A DNA stretch of 64,000 nucleotides from assembly GCA_028715605.1 (NCBI GenBank), contig JAQURM010000002.1, positions 62,001 through 126,000 on the forward strand, written 5' to 3'. A program made the position numbers and the translations under genes. The first letter of the stretch is position 1, and each line of letters opens with the position of its first letter. The stretch is from Desulfovibrionales bacterium (GTDB taxonomy: Bacteria; Desulfobacterota; QYQD01). The notes beneath the pieces are model-generated. The model saw only the letters and a list, made by a program, of their open reading frames with translations, searched no databases and was not told the DNA's origin. Shown here piece by piece: positions 47,130 through 54,768 of this stretch.

Positions 47130-47243
47130 TGAACATGCATAGCGAGCGCATTCCCCTCTGCTTGCAGCGGGGTTAGCGAGCGAATACGATGCATTTCACC
47201 TTGCATACGGAGATTCCTCGCAGCTTGCTGCGGGGAGCTTCAA
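47130..47243 (+). repeat. Full-length TGAACATGCATAGCGAGCG repeat
   Basis: Same ends and two-hairpin structure as 30646. It lies between the GcvH-like gene and fabD, ending 20 bases before the fabD start. Confidence 0.8.
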
Positions 47244-47263
47244 TTGGAAAGGGATTTGATTTT

Positions 47264-48214
47264 GTGAAAAAAGTAGCTTTTTTATTCCCCGGCCAGGGGT
47301 CTCAGTACGTGGGCATGGGGAAGGATCTTTATCTGAAAAGGTCAGAGGTAAAGAAGATTTTCGACACAGCCTCTGCCATTACCGGCCTTGATCTGGCCTC
47401 TCTCTGTTTTGACGGCCCCTTAGAAAGATTGACGGAAACGGTCAACGTCCAGCCGGCCATTACCGCCGTTAATCTGTCCTGCCTAGCCGTGTTACAGGAA
47501 AATGGACTGGCCCCGGATATGGTGGCCGGACATAGCCTTGGAGAATATTCGGCGCTCTATGCCGCAGGGGTTATAGGTCTGGCGGATGCCTTTCGCCTGG
47601 TAGCGGAGAGGGGCAGACTAATGCAGCAGGAGGCGGAAAAGAATCCCGGGGGCATGATAGCGGCTATTGGCTTGGATATAGATGTCATAAAAGGATTGGT
47701 TGAAGATGTCCGGGGAACAGGCGTGGGCGTGGTTTCTATTGCCAACCACAATACACATGAGCAGATCGTACTTACGGGACAGAAAGAGGCGTTAAATAGA
47801 TTGTCGGCTAAGGTGAGCGCCGCCGGCGGGAAGGCCATCCCCTTAAAGGTCAGCGGGCCCTGGCATAGTTCCCTTTTAAGGGATGCAGTCAACTATTATA
47901 AGGAATTTATGGAAGGGATCACGTTCCATAATCCCTCTGTCCCTGTATTGTTCAATGTCACCGCCGAGTTCGCGGAAGAGCCGGGAGAGATCCGTAAGAT
48001 CATGTCCCGGCAGATATGTTCACCCGTACTCTGGTATGATATAATGCAAAAGATGCTGGCCGGGGGTGTCTCTATTTTTGTTGAGGCCGGCCCTAAAAAG
48101 GTTTTATCCGGTTTATTGAAAAAGACCTTGCCGACTGATGATCGCTTCGAAATCTATCAGGCCGACGATCTGGAAGGCCTTTTGGCCGTTGCTGAAAGGT
48201 TGGCCGGAAATTGA
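47264..48214 (+). CDS. fabD: Malonyl-CoA:acyl carrier protein transacylase
   Basis: Loads malonate onto ACP for fatty acid synthesis. The 316 residues begin MKKVAFLFPGQGSQYVGMGK with a GTG start. Catalytic Ser91 lies in GHSLGEYSALYAAG and His201 in GPWHSS. The start at 47264 is chosen because the frame upstream is translated from the dispersed repeat; AAAGGGA lies 11 bases before it. The stop TGA (48212-48214) is the first triplet of the next repeat copy, so the repeat defines the C-terminus. No other fab genes are adjacent. Confidence 0.95.
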   Translation: MKKVAFLFPGQGSQYVGMGKDLYLKRSEVKKIFDTASAITGLDLASLCFDGPLERLTETVNVQPAITAVNLSCLAVLQENGLAPDMVAGHSLGEYSALYAAGVIGLADAFRLVAERGRLMQQEAEKNPGGMIAAIGLDIDVIKGLVEDVRGTGVGVVSIANHNTHEQIVLTGQKEALNRLSAKVSAAGGKAIPLKVSGPWHSSLLRDAVNYYKEFMEGITFHNPSVPVLFNVTAEFAEEPGEIRKIMSRQICSPVLWYDIMQKMLAGGVSIFVEAGPKKVLSGLLKKTLPTDDRFEIYQADDLEGLLAVAERLAGN

Positions 48215-48290
48215 ACATGCATAGCGAGCGAATACGATGCATTTTACCTTGCATACGGAGATTCCCCGCAGCTTGCTGCGGGGAGCTTCA
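48212..48290 (+). repeat. Shortened TGAACATGCATAGCGAGCG repeat supplying the fabD stop
   Basis: Jumps from the first GCGAGCG directly to GAATACGATGC, lacking the first hairpin, as expected from deletion between the internal GCGAGCG direct repeats. It ends CCCCGCAGCTTGCTGCGGGG and AGCTTCA. Confidence 0.8.
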
Positions 48291-48322
48291 AAGCTTCAAA
48301 GCTCATAGCTGATCGCTTTAAG

Positions 48323-48526
48323 ATGCCAAAACTAGTCCTGTATAAAGACCGGTGTAAAGGATGCGCCCTTTGCACCCTGGCCTGCCCCAAACACCTCCTT
48401 GAGATCAGCACGGAGATCAATAGACAGGGATATTATGTAATTTCTCTGGCCTCGTCCGGGAAATGCGATGGCTGCGGCCTGTGTGCGGAGATGTGTCCGG
48501 ATATGGCGATAGAGGTCTGGCGTTAA
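48323..48526 (+). CDS. korD: 2-oxoacid:ferredoxin oxidoreductase, ferredoxin-like delta subunit
   Basis: A 67-residue polyferredoxin with two CxxCxxCxxxCP motifs (CKGCALCTLACP and CDGCGLCAEMCP), binding two [4Fe-4S] clusters. It passes electrons from the thiamine-diphosphate site of the complex to free ferredoxin. Two bases separate it from korA. First gene of the korDABC cluster. Confidence 0.93.
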   Translation: MPKLVLYKDRCKGCALCTLACPKHLLEISTEINRQGYYVISLASSGKCDGCGLCAEMCPDMAIEVWR

Positions 48527-48528
48527 AA

Positions 48529-49593
48529 ATGCGGAAGACAGAAGCGGTTTCTAACCGGAAGCTGGTTAAAGGGAACGAGGCCATTGCCTTGGGCGCTATT
48601 GCGGCCGGATGTCGTTTTTATGCCGGCTATCCGATTACTCCGCAGAACGAAATCCCGGAATTCATGGCCGGCCGGATGCCTGCCGTGGGCGGGACATTCA
48701 TTCAGGCGGAAAGTGAGATAGCGGCTGTCAGTATGGTGATGGGGGCTGCCGCCACAGGGGCGAGGGCCATGACCTCTTCTTCCAGCCCGGGCATATCTCT
48801 GAAGCAAGAGGCCATCTCCTATATGGCCGGGTCAGAGATCCCGTGTGTAGTGGTCAATGTATGCCGTAGCGGTCCGGGGTTGGGCGGGATAAGCGCCTCC
48901 CAGGGCGACTATTTTCAGGCCACCCGGGGCGGCGGTCACGGTGACTATCGCACCTTTGTCCTGGCGCCCCATTCTGTGCAGGAGAGTTATGACCTGACTA
49001 TGCTGGCCTTTGATATTGCAGACCGGTACCGGACACCGGTTCTGGTTTTGAGCGATGCAGTCCTGGGACAGATGAAAGAGCCTGTTTACCTCCGGGGTTA
49101 TAAGGGGCGGGAGATAAGAAAACCCTGGGCGCTTACCGGCGCAAAGGGACGCAAGGCCCGGTATCTGAAAAGTCTGTATTTGAACGAAGGTGAACTCACG
49201 GCGCGCAACTGGAAACTTTTCAGGAAATACAGACGCATGGAGAAGGAAATTCGTTACGAAATGTACCTTACAGAGGATGCCGAGGCCATAGTCGTGGCCT
49301 TTGGGTGCACAGCCAGAATTCTCAAGACCTCCATACAGATGGCCCGCATGAAAGGGATGCGGGTCGGGATGTTTCGTCCCATAAGCCTTTTCCCGTTTCC
49401 TTCGCAGGCGCTCGCCGCTATCTCGAACCGGGTGAACCGGTTCCTGGTTTGTGAATTGAATACCGGCCAGATGGTCGAAGACGTGCGCTTAGCGGTTAAG
49501 CCGGGCGCCACTGTGGAGTCCTGTCTATGTCCGGGTTATATCCCGACCCCGAATGAGCTTTTTAAACAAATTAAAAGAAGGGTATCACTTTAG
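48529..49593 (+). CDS. korA: 2-oxoacid:ferredoxin oxidoreductase, alpha subunit
   Basis: A 354-residue alpha subunit: pyrimidine-binding and transketolase-C-like domains. GCRFYAGYPITPQNEIPEFM and the Glu-containing FIQAESEIAAVSMVMGAA, then ARAMTSSSSPGISLKQEAIS, are characteristic of the 2-oxoglutarate/2-oxoisovalerate group. ATG 48529 follows the korD stop directly. The complex oxidatively decarboxylates a 2-oxoacid to its acyl-CoA with ferredoxin reduction, or runs in reverse for CO2 fixation. Specificity between 2-oxoglutarate and branched-chain acids cannot be fixed from sequence by eye. Confidence 0.93.
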   Translation: MRKTEAVSNRKLVKGNEAIALGAIAAGCRFYAGYPITPQNEIPEFMAGRMPAVGGTFIQAESEIAAVSMVMGAAATGARAMTSSSSPGISLKQEAISYMAGSEIPCVVVNVCRSGPGLGGISASQGDYFQATRGGGHGDYRTFVLAPHSVQESYDLTMLAFDIADRYRTPVLVLSDAVLGQMKEPVYLRGYKGREIRKPWALTGAKGRKARYLKSLYLNEGELTARNWKLFRKYRRMEKEIRYEMYLTEDAEAIVVAFGCTARILKTSIQMARMKGMRVGMFRPISLFPFPSQALAAISNRVNRFLVCELNTGQMVEDVRLAVKPGATVESCLCPGYIPTPNELFKQIKRRVSL

Positions 49594-49623
49594 TCTTTTG
49601 AAAATGCCACAAAACCCAAGACC

Positions 49624-49700
49624 AAATCCCCCCTCGCCCCCCTTTCCGAAAGGGGGGAAATACGTTTCCCCCTTTGAAAAAGGGGGATTAAGGGGGATTC
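49624..49700. repeat. CCCCCTTT...AAAGGGGG hairpin element between korA and korB
   Basis: AAATCCCCCCTCGCCCCCCT...AAAGGGGGG followed by CCCCCTTTGAAAAAGGGGG and AAGGGGGATT. Same family as 18738 and 63610. It interrupts an otherwise tight operon. Confidence 0.75.
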
Positions 49701-49782
49701 CCGAGACGCTGTTTTCTGGACGACTAGCTCTTTTCAAACAGCTAAGGTGTTACAAAAAAAGTTTTATCCAATAGTCCTTAAG

Positions 49783-50520
49783 ATGAAGCCGGTATTTAAG
49801 AGACCAAAAAGCCTTTATGACGTCCCTTTTCATTATTGCCCCGGGTGCCATCACGGCATAGCCCATCGTCTGATCGCCGAGGCTATAGATGCTTTGGGCA
49901 TTCAGGAACGGGTTGTTGCCGTGGCTTCTATCGGCTGTTCGGTCTTTCTTTATGATTATTTTGCCGTTGATGTGCTGGAGGCCCCCCATGGCCGGGCCCC
50001 GGCAGTGGGTACCGGTATAAAGAGGGCGCGGCCCGAAAGCATAGTCTTTACCTACCAGGGCGATGGGGACCTGGCCGCCATTGGCCTGGCAGAGACTATC
50101 CATGCCGCTAACCGGGGAGAACAGTTGGCGGTATTTTTTATCAATAACACTATCTATGGGATGACCGGGGGACAGATGGCCCCTACCACCTTGCCCGGCC
50201 AGAAGACTACGACGACGCCTTCAGGCCGCCGGGTTATTGGCGAAGGGGCCCCCCTTAAGATGGCCGAGATGATTGCGGCGCTGAAGCCTCCGGCCTTTGT
50301 GGCCAGAGTGGCCGTTAACAATCCCAGAAATATTCTCCAGGCCAAGAAGGCGGTTCAAAAGGCCTTCCGCATACAAGTGGAAGGGAAGGGCTATGCCTTT
50401 GTCGAATTCCTCTCTGCCTGTCCGACCAACTGGAAGATGACCCCGTGCGAGGCCAATCGCTATGTAAGTGAGACGCTGATTCCGGAATTTCCGCTGGGGG
50501 TGTTTAAAGGCGACTTATAA
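49783..50520 (+). CDS. korB: 2-oxoacid:ferredoxin oxidoreductase, beta subunit
   Basis: A 245-residue thiamine-diphosphate-binding subunit. FHYCPGCHHGIAHRLIAEAI at the N-terminus, GCSVFLYDYF, the TPP/Mg motif GDGDLAAIG...NNTIYGMTGGQ and SACPTNWKM near the end are family blocks. ATG 49783 fits the usual start (MKPVFKRPKSLYDVPFHYC); an in-frame GTG at 49747 is an alternative, since neither has a strong ribosome-binding site. It is separated from korA by a repeat. Confidence 0.93.
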   Translation: MKPVFKRPKSLYDVPFHYCPGCHHGIAHRLIAEAIDALGIQERVVAVASIGCSVFLYDYFAVDVLEAPHGRAPAVGTGIKRARPESIVFTYQGDGDLAAIGLAETIHAANRGEQLAVFFINNTIYGMTGGQMAPTTLPGQKTTTTPSGRRVIGEGAPLKMAEMIAALKPPAFVARVAVNNPRNILQAKKAVQKAFRIQVEGKGYAFVEFLSACPTNWKMTPCEANRYVSETLIPEFPLGVFKGDL

Positions 50521-50528
50521 GGATTAAA

Positions 50529-50700
50529 TTAGGACGCAGATTTTCGCCGATATGCGCAGAAAAGTTTTTTTACCGCTGAGGACGCAGAGTCCGCAGAGAA
50601 AGATTGTGAGACAGACAATATGTTATCTCAGCGTTTTCCGCGATCTCTGCGGTAAATATGAAGCTGCTAATATCCTGGTAATCTGCGTTCATCTGCGTCC
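50529..50700. repeat. Nested inverted repeats between korB and korC
   Basis: Inner arms ACCGCTGAGGACGCAGAGTC and ATCTCTGCGGTAAA (50572-50656) match 26884. Outer arms AGGACGCAGATTTTCGCCGA and AATCTGCGTTCATCTGCGTC enclose them. This fills the 195-base gap. Confidence 0.75.
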
Positions 50701-50715
50701 AACATAGAGAAGATA

Positions 50716-51273
50716 ATGTATTTTGACGTGATCATATCCGGATTCGGCGGGCAGGGCATACTGTTTATGGGCAATCTTCTGGCCCATGCCGCTATGCTCG
50801 AAGGGAAAAATGTGACCTATATGCCTGCTTATGGGCCGGAAATGCGGGGAGGGGCGGCTAATTGCACCGTGGTTGTGGCGGATGAGGAAATCGGTTCTCC
50901 GGTCATTTATCACCCGCATACCGCTATCGTCATGAACAGGCCGTCTCTATATAAATTCGGCCCGCGCCTCCTGCGCAGCGGTTTGCTGGTGGTCAACGCT
51001 TCTCTTGTTGATCCTGCGGAGGTTGTCTATAAGGGTATCAACCTGTTGTTTGTCCCGGCTAATGACCTGGCCCGGGAGACCGGGGATGATCGCCTGGGAA
51101 ACATGGCGGCCTTGGGGGCATTGATAACAAAGACCGGGGTTGTGCGTTTACAGAGCCTTGTTGATGCGTTATCAGAGATTATACAGGAAAGATATCGTGA
51201 CCTGCTGCCGGTAAACGTCAGGTGTCTGGAAAAGGGCGCCATCTACGTAAGAAATCTCAAATCTCAAATTTGA
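50716..51273 (+). CDS. korC: 2-oxoacid:ferredoxin oxidoreductase, gamma subunit
   Basis: A 185-residue gamma subunit starting MYFDVIISGFGGQGILFMGN, the family hallmark. MPAYGPEMRGGAANCTVVVA and the GRAPALG-like C-terminal half follow. It completes korDABC. The 195-base gap to korB is occupied by a repeat, but the order and orientation support one complex. Confidence 0.93.
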   Translation: MYFDVIISGFGGQGILFMGNLLAHAAMLEGKNVTYMPAYGPEMRGGAANCTVVVADEEIGSPVIYHPHTAIVMNRPSLYKFGPRLLRSGLLVVNASLVDPAEVVYKGINLLFVPANDLARETGDDRLGNMAALGALITKTGVVRLQSLVDALSEIIQERYRDLLPVNVRCLEKGAIYVRNLKSQI

Positions 51274-51298
51274 TTAACTCGTAAAAAGTTCAAAATAT

Positions 51299-51429
51299 CA
51301 CGCAAAGCCGCTAAGGACGCAAAAATAATAAAATTTGGAACTCAGGAACTCATGAAGAAAAATGCATTCCTGATTTCTTGATTTCCAGATTTTCGTTTTT
51401 TCTTTGCGGTCTTTGCGCCTTTGCGTGAG
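51299..51429. repeat. Inverted repeat, TCACGCAAAGCCGCTAAGGACGC arms
   Basis: TCACGCAAAGCCGCTAAGGA on the left pairs with TCTTTGCGGTCTTTGCGCCT and TTGCGTGA on the right. It lies between the convergent korC and hybrid kinase genes and may act as a shared terminator. Confidence 0.7.
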
Positions 51430-51440
51430 AAATTGCCTTC

Positions 51441-54400
51441 TTAGGCATCGAGGGCTTTTCGCACTGCGGTTAGAAACTCTGCCACCTGAAACGGTTTCCT
51501 GATAAAGCCCTTAAGTTCAGGGCGCATAGCCTCTTTCCCATGGCCATTTAAGCTGTAGCCGCTGGTCAATATTACTTTGACCCCCGGGTTGATCCCCAAT
51601 AACTTATCCAGGCATTCCATCCCGCCCATCTGGGGCATAATCAGGTCGAGGATGACCATATCGATATCCTGCTGTTGTTTCTGATACAGACCCAGGGCCT
51701 CCCGCGGGTTTGATACGGGTATCACCTTGTAGCCAAAGTCTTCCAGGATGTTTTGGGCCACGTTGAGTACCAGAGGTTCGTCATCAATAATAAGGACGGT
51801 TTCATCCCCTGTAGGCAGGTTTTTAATTTTTTCTTCCATTTCCTGCCTCGTTTCTCCACCGGCCGGCAGATATATCTTAAACATGGTGCCGCGGCCGATT
51901 TCACTATAGACGTTTATGAATCCCCGGTGATTTTTGACGATGGCATAAACCACCGACAGCCCCAGGCCCGTACCCTTGCCCAGTCCTTTGGTAGTAAAGA
52001 AGGGCTCAAAGATACGCTCTGTGACCTCCCTGGGCATCCCGATGCCGGTGTCCGAGATCGCTATGCAGACATAGCGTCCGGGGAGAACACCGTGGTGGTT
52101 GTTGCAATAGGTCTCATCCAGGCCGGCGTTGATGGTTTCAATGATCAGCCTGCCGCCGTTGGGCATGGCATCACGGGCATTGATACAGATGTTCATGACC
52201 ACCTGCTGGATCTGCACCGGGTCGGCCTCTGTGATGGAAAGGCCGGGATCAAGATAAGTCTCGATAACTATACTTTTAGGTATAGTGCGTAAAAGCAGGC
52301 TTCGGGTCTCCTCTATCAGCGAGTTTAATTGAAAAGGTTTCGGGTTGGTGGGCACCTTGCGGCCAAAGGTCAGGAGCTGCTGGATAAGTTCAGCCGCCCG
52401 CCCTCCGGCCTGATCAATGTTTGCAACGTAAGTATATTCAGGTCTGTCTTTATCCAGTTTATTCAAGAGGAGAGATGCATATCCGGTTATGCCGGTAAGC
52501 AGGTTATTAAAGTCATGGGCGACGCCGCCGGCCAGAAGCCCGATGGATTCCATCTTCTGGGCCTGGAAGAACTGGGTTTCCAACTTCTTATACTGGGTTA
52601 TGTCGTCCATAATAAGGAGGGCCATCTCTTTTTCTCCCCGCTGCAGAGATAAGACGGTAAAAAGGATAGTTTTTTCTGCCTCCTCGCCATCCGCCTCTTT
52701 TTTTAGGGACATTTCCTTACGTACGGTCTCTTCTCCGCGGGTGAAAAGGGCAATTAATGCCAGCCGGAGCGGACAGTTGCGGCATGCCGGGTGTGTCTGG
52801 CAGCGGAAGCAGTCCGGCCTGTCGCCGCATTCCCGGCCTTTCCGGTAAATGCATCCAAAATGGCAGAGGCCCCATTTACCCAGCATTTCCTCCACCGGCC
52901 GGTTGAAGAATTGCCCGGCGTGGTCGCTGACGAAGGAGAGCCTGAAATCCGGCTCAATGACGCATATAAAAGAAGGAATGGCATGCACCATCCGCGTATT
53001 AAACTCTTCCAGCTCATAGCGTGCCTCTTCGGCCTTTTTGCGTGTGGTGATATCGCTTACGATAGCCTCCGCGCCGATTATTTGGCCGGTTTCGTTTCTT
53101 AGGGCGTGGGCGTTCAGGCTGACCCATATTATAGTCCCATCTTTTTTCTTAAAGATTGTTTCGAAGTTTTTTACAGACCCATCCTTAATCAAGTTTTGCA
53201 AATAACGATCTCTGTCGGATGCCGATGCGTAAATATCTTTTGGGATATTGAGCGCCAACAGTTCCTCCACGGATTCGTAATCCAGCATAGCTACCAGGGC
53301 CGGATTGGCCACAATAAACGTTCCGTCCAGGGTGCTGCGGCAGATGCCTTCAGCCGCATTTTCAAAGATGCCGCGGTATTTTTCCTCTGATGCACAGAGG
53401 GCCTCCCCGGAGAGGGAGACCCGCTTTATCTCCTGATGCAGTTTGCCATAGAGATTTTTCAGAGTTGCGGCCATGGAGTTAAATGCCTCACCCAGGGCCT
53501 GGATCTCATCCCCGGTCTTAAAATCAAAAAATACCTCCCAGTTGCCGTTGGCGAATTCCTGTGTGCCTTCCTTGAGCGTAAGGATAGGCCTGGTTATGCG
53601 GCGGGAGAGATAAAGGGTGGCGGCTATCAGCACGCCGATAGCCGCCAGCAGCCATAATGTGGTCTTGAGAACCGTTCTCTTTATGGGGGCATAGATGCTG
53701 GCCAGAGGCTGTTCGACTATTACACCCCAGCCCATAGGTTGGATTCGGGTATGTACACCTATTACCTTCCTGCCGTTCCAGGCCCGGTATCGGTCTGATT
53801 TGAAGTTGTGAGCATGGTCTATACCGGACATTATATGTTTCACGGAAGCGACTTCAGACCACTTCTCACTTGTTAAGACATGCCTGAAGTCTGAATGGGC
53901 TATAACATAGCCCTTTTTATCCACCAGATAGGCGTAGCCTTCTCCGCCGCCTATCTTTACTGTGGATAGAAGGGTTGAATATTTGGTTATGTCCAGGGTG
54001 GTATAAATCATCCCTACCGGCCCCTTATCATTATTGATAGTGGCTACTATATTAGTCATAGGCCGGTCTTGTTTAACAAAGACCGGACCGATATAGGATT
54101 CGGCGTCCCCGTTTTGCAGGGCATTAGCGAACTGTTTCTTAAACGGGCCTTTTCCCAACGGGTAGGAATGAGGACAGGACCCGGCGCGAAGGATTTCGTG
54201 GCCGTTTTTATCCAGAAGACAAAAGCAGACAAAGTCCGGGAAACGGTGCATGGCACGGGTAAAATAGTTTTTTATGCGCGGTATATTCATCTCCTGGAAG
54301 CAGTCATCCTGAACTGCCATGTAGAGAAGGGACTGACTGTCTCTGACCACTTCCCGGACTACCTCGGCTATGCGCTGGTTAATGGCGGCCATAGATTGGC

Positions 54401-54545
54401 ATTGATTATCATAAAGAGTTTGCGTCTGGAGGTAAATGAGCGAGGAGCCGACCACGAGGGCGATAAATACGGCGGAACCCACGATGTAAAGCGAAAGCCG
54501 GCGGGCCAGGCTGGACTTGAAATGGGATTGTTTGACGTCGGACAA
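51441..54545 (-). CDS. Hybrid sensor histidine kinase with dCache sensor and Cys-rich PAS
   Basis: A 1034-residue membrane kinase. First helix at about 16-35; large periplasmic dCache-type sensor to about 285; second helix (about 292-312); HAMP; PAS (about 380-500). A second PAS-like region (about 510-645) contains seven cysteines within 35 residues (CHFGC, then [10 protein letters not shown], then CRNC), resembling a redox or metal-binding insert. HisKA with [20 protein letters not shown], HATPase_c ([24 protein letters not shown]) and a receiver with [12 protein letters not shown] follow. It is divergent from the secretion-type ATPase. No separate regulator is adjacent. Confidence 0.92.
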   Translation of the reverse strand: MSDVKQSHFKSSLARRLSLYIVGSAVFIALVVGSSLIYLQTQTLYDNQCQSMAAINQRIAEVVREVVRDSQSLLYMAVQDDCFQEMNIPRIKNYFTRAMHRFPDFVCFCLLDKNGHEILRAGSCPHSYPLGKGPFKKQFANALQNGDAESYIGPVFVKQDRPMTNIVATINNDKGPVGMIYTTLDITKYSTLLSTVKIGGGEGYAYLVDKKGYVIAHSDFRHVLTSEKWSEVASVKHIMSGIDHAHNFKSDRYRAWNGRKVIGVHTRIQPMGWGVIVEQPLASIYAPIKRTVLKTTLWLLAAIGVLIAATLYLSRRITRPILTLKEGTQEFANGNWEVFFDFKTGDEIQALGEAFNSMAATLKNLYGKLHQEIKRVSLSGEALCASEEKYRGIFENAAEGICRSTLDGTFIVANPALVAMLDYESVEELLALNIPKDIYASASDRDRYLQNLIKDGSVKNFETIFKKKDGTIIWVSLNAHALRNETGQIIGAEAIVSDITTRKKAEEARYELEEFNTRMVHAIPSFICVIEPDFRLSFVSDHAGQFFNRPVEEMLGKWGLCHFGCIYRKGRECGDRPDCFRCQTHPACRNCPLRLALIALFTRGEETVRKEMSLKKEADGEEAEKTILFTVLSLQRGEKEMALLIMDDITQYKKLETQFFQAQKMESIGLLAGGVAHDFNNLLTGITGYASLLLNKLDKDRPEYTYVANIDQAGGRAAELIQQLLTFGRKVPTNPKPFQLNSLIEETRSLLLRTIPKSIVIETYLDPGLSITEADPVQIQQVVMNICINARDAMPNGGRLIIETINAGLDETYCNNHHGVLPGRYVCIAISDTGIGMPREVTERIFEPFFTTKGLGKGTGLGLSVVYAIVKNHRGFINVYSEIGRGTMFKIYLPAGGETRQEMEEKIKNLPTGDETVLIIDDEPLVLNVAQNILEDFGYKVIPVSNPREALGLYQKQQQDIDMVILDLIMPQMGGMECLDKLLGINPGVKVILTSGYSLNGHGKEAMRPELKGFIRKPFQVAEFLTAVRKALDA

Positions 54546-54768
54546 TGCCTCTCCTTTAATCCCTCACCGAAAAGGGCACAGGATACAGGGAGTTAACAAG
54601 CTTATATAAGAAACAAATATGGAATGCAAATGTATTTTGTTCACTTATGGGCCTTTCATCTCCGTATCGGCTATCGGCAAGATTCCTTGAACCAAAAACA
54701 AACGGATCCGGTTCAGACCGTTCAAGGTAAAACCATACATTTCCGAAGAGTAGATGAGGAGAGGTAAA

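Noticed and set aside
49553-49774. 73-residue frame with PPFPKGG-type peptide between korA and korB
   Set aside because: Produced by translating the intergenic G/C-run element; no start signal, overlaps the end of korA.
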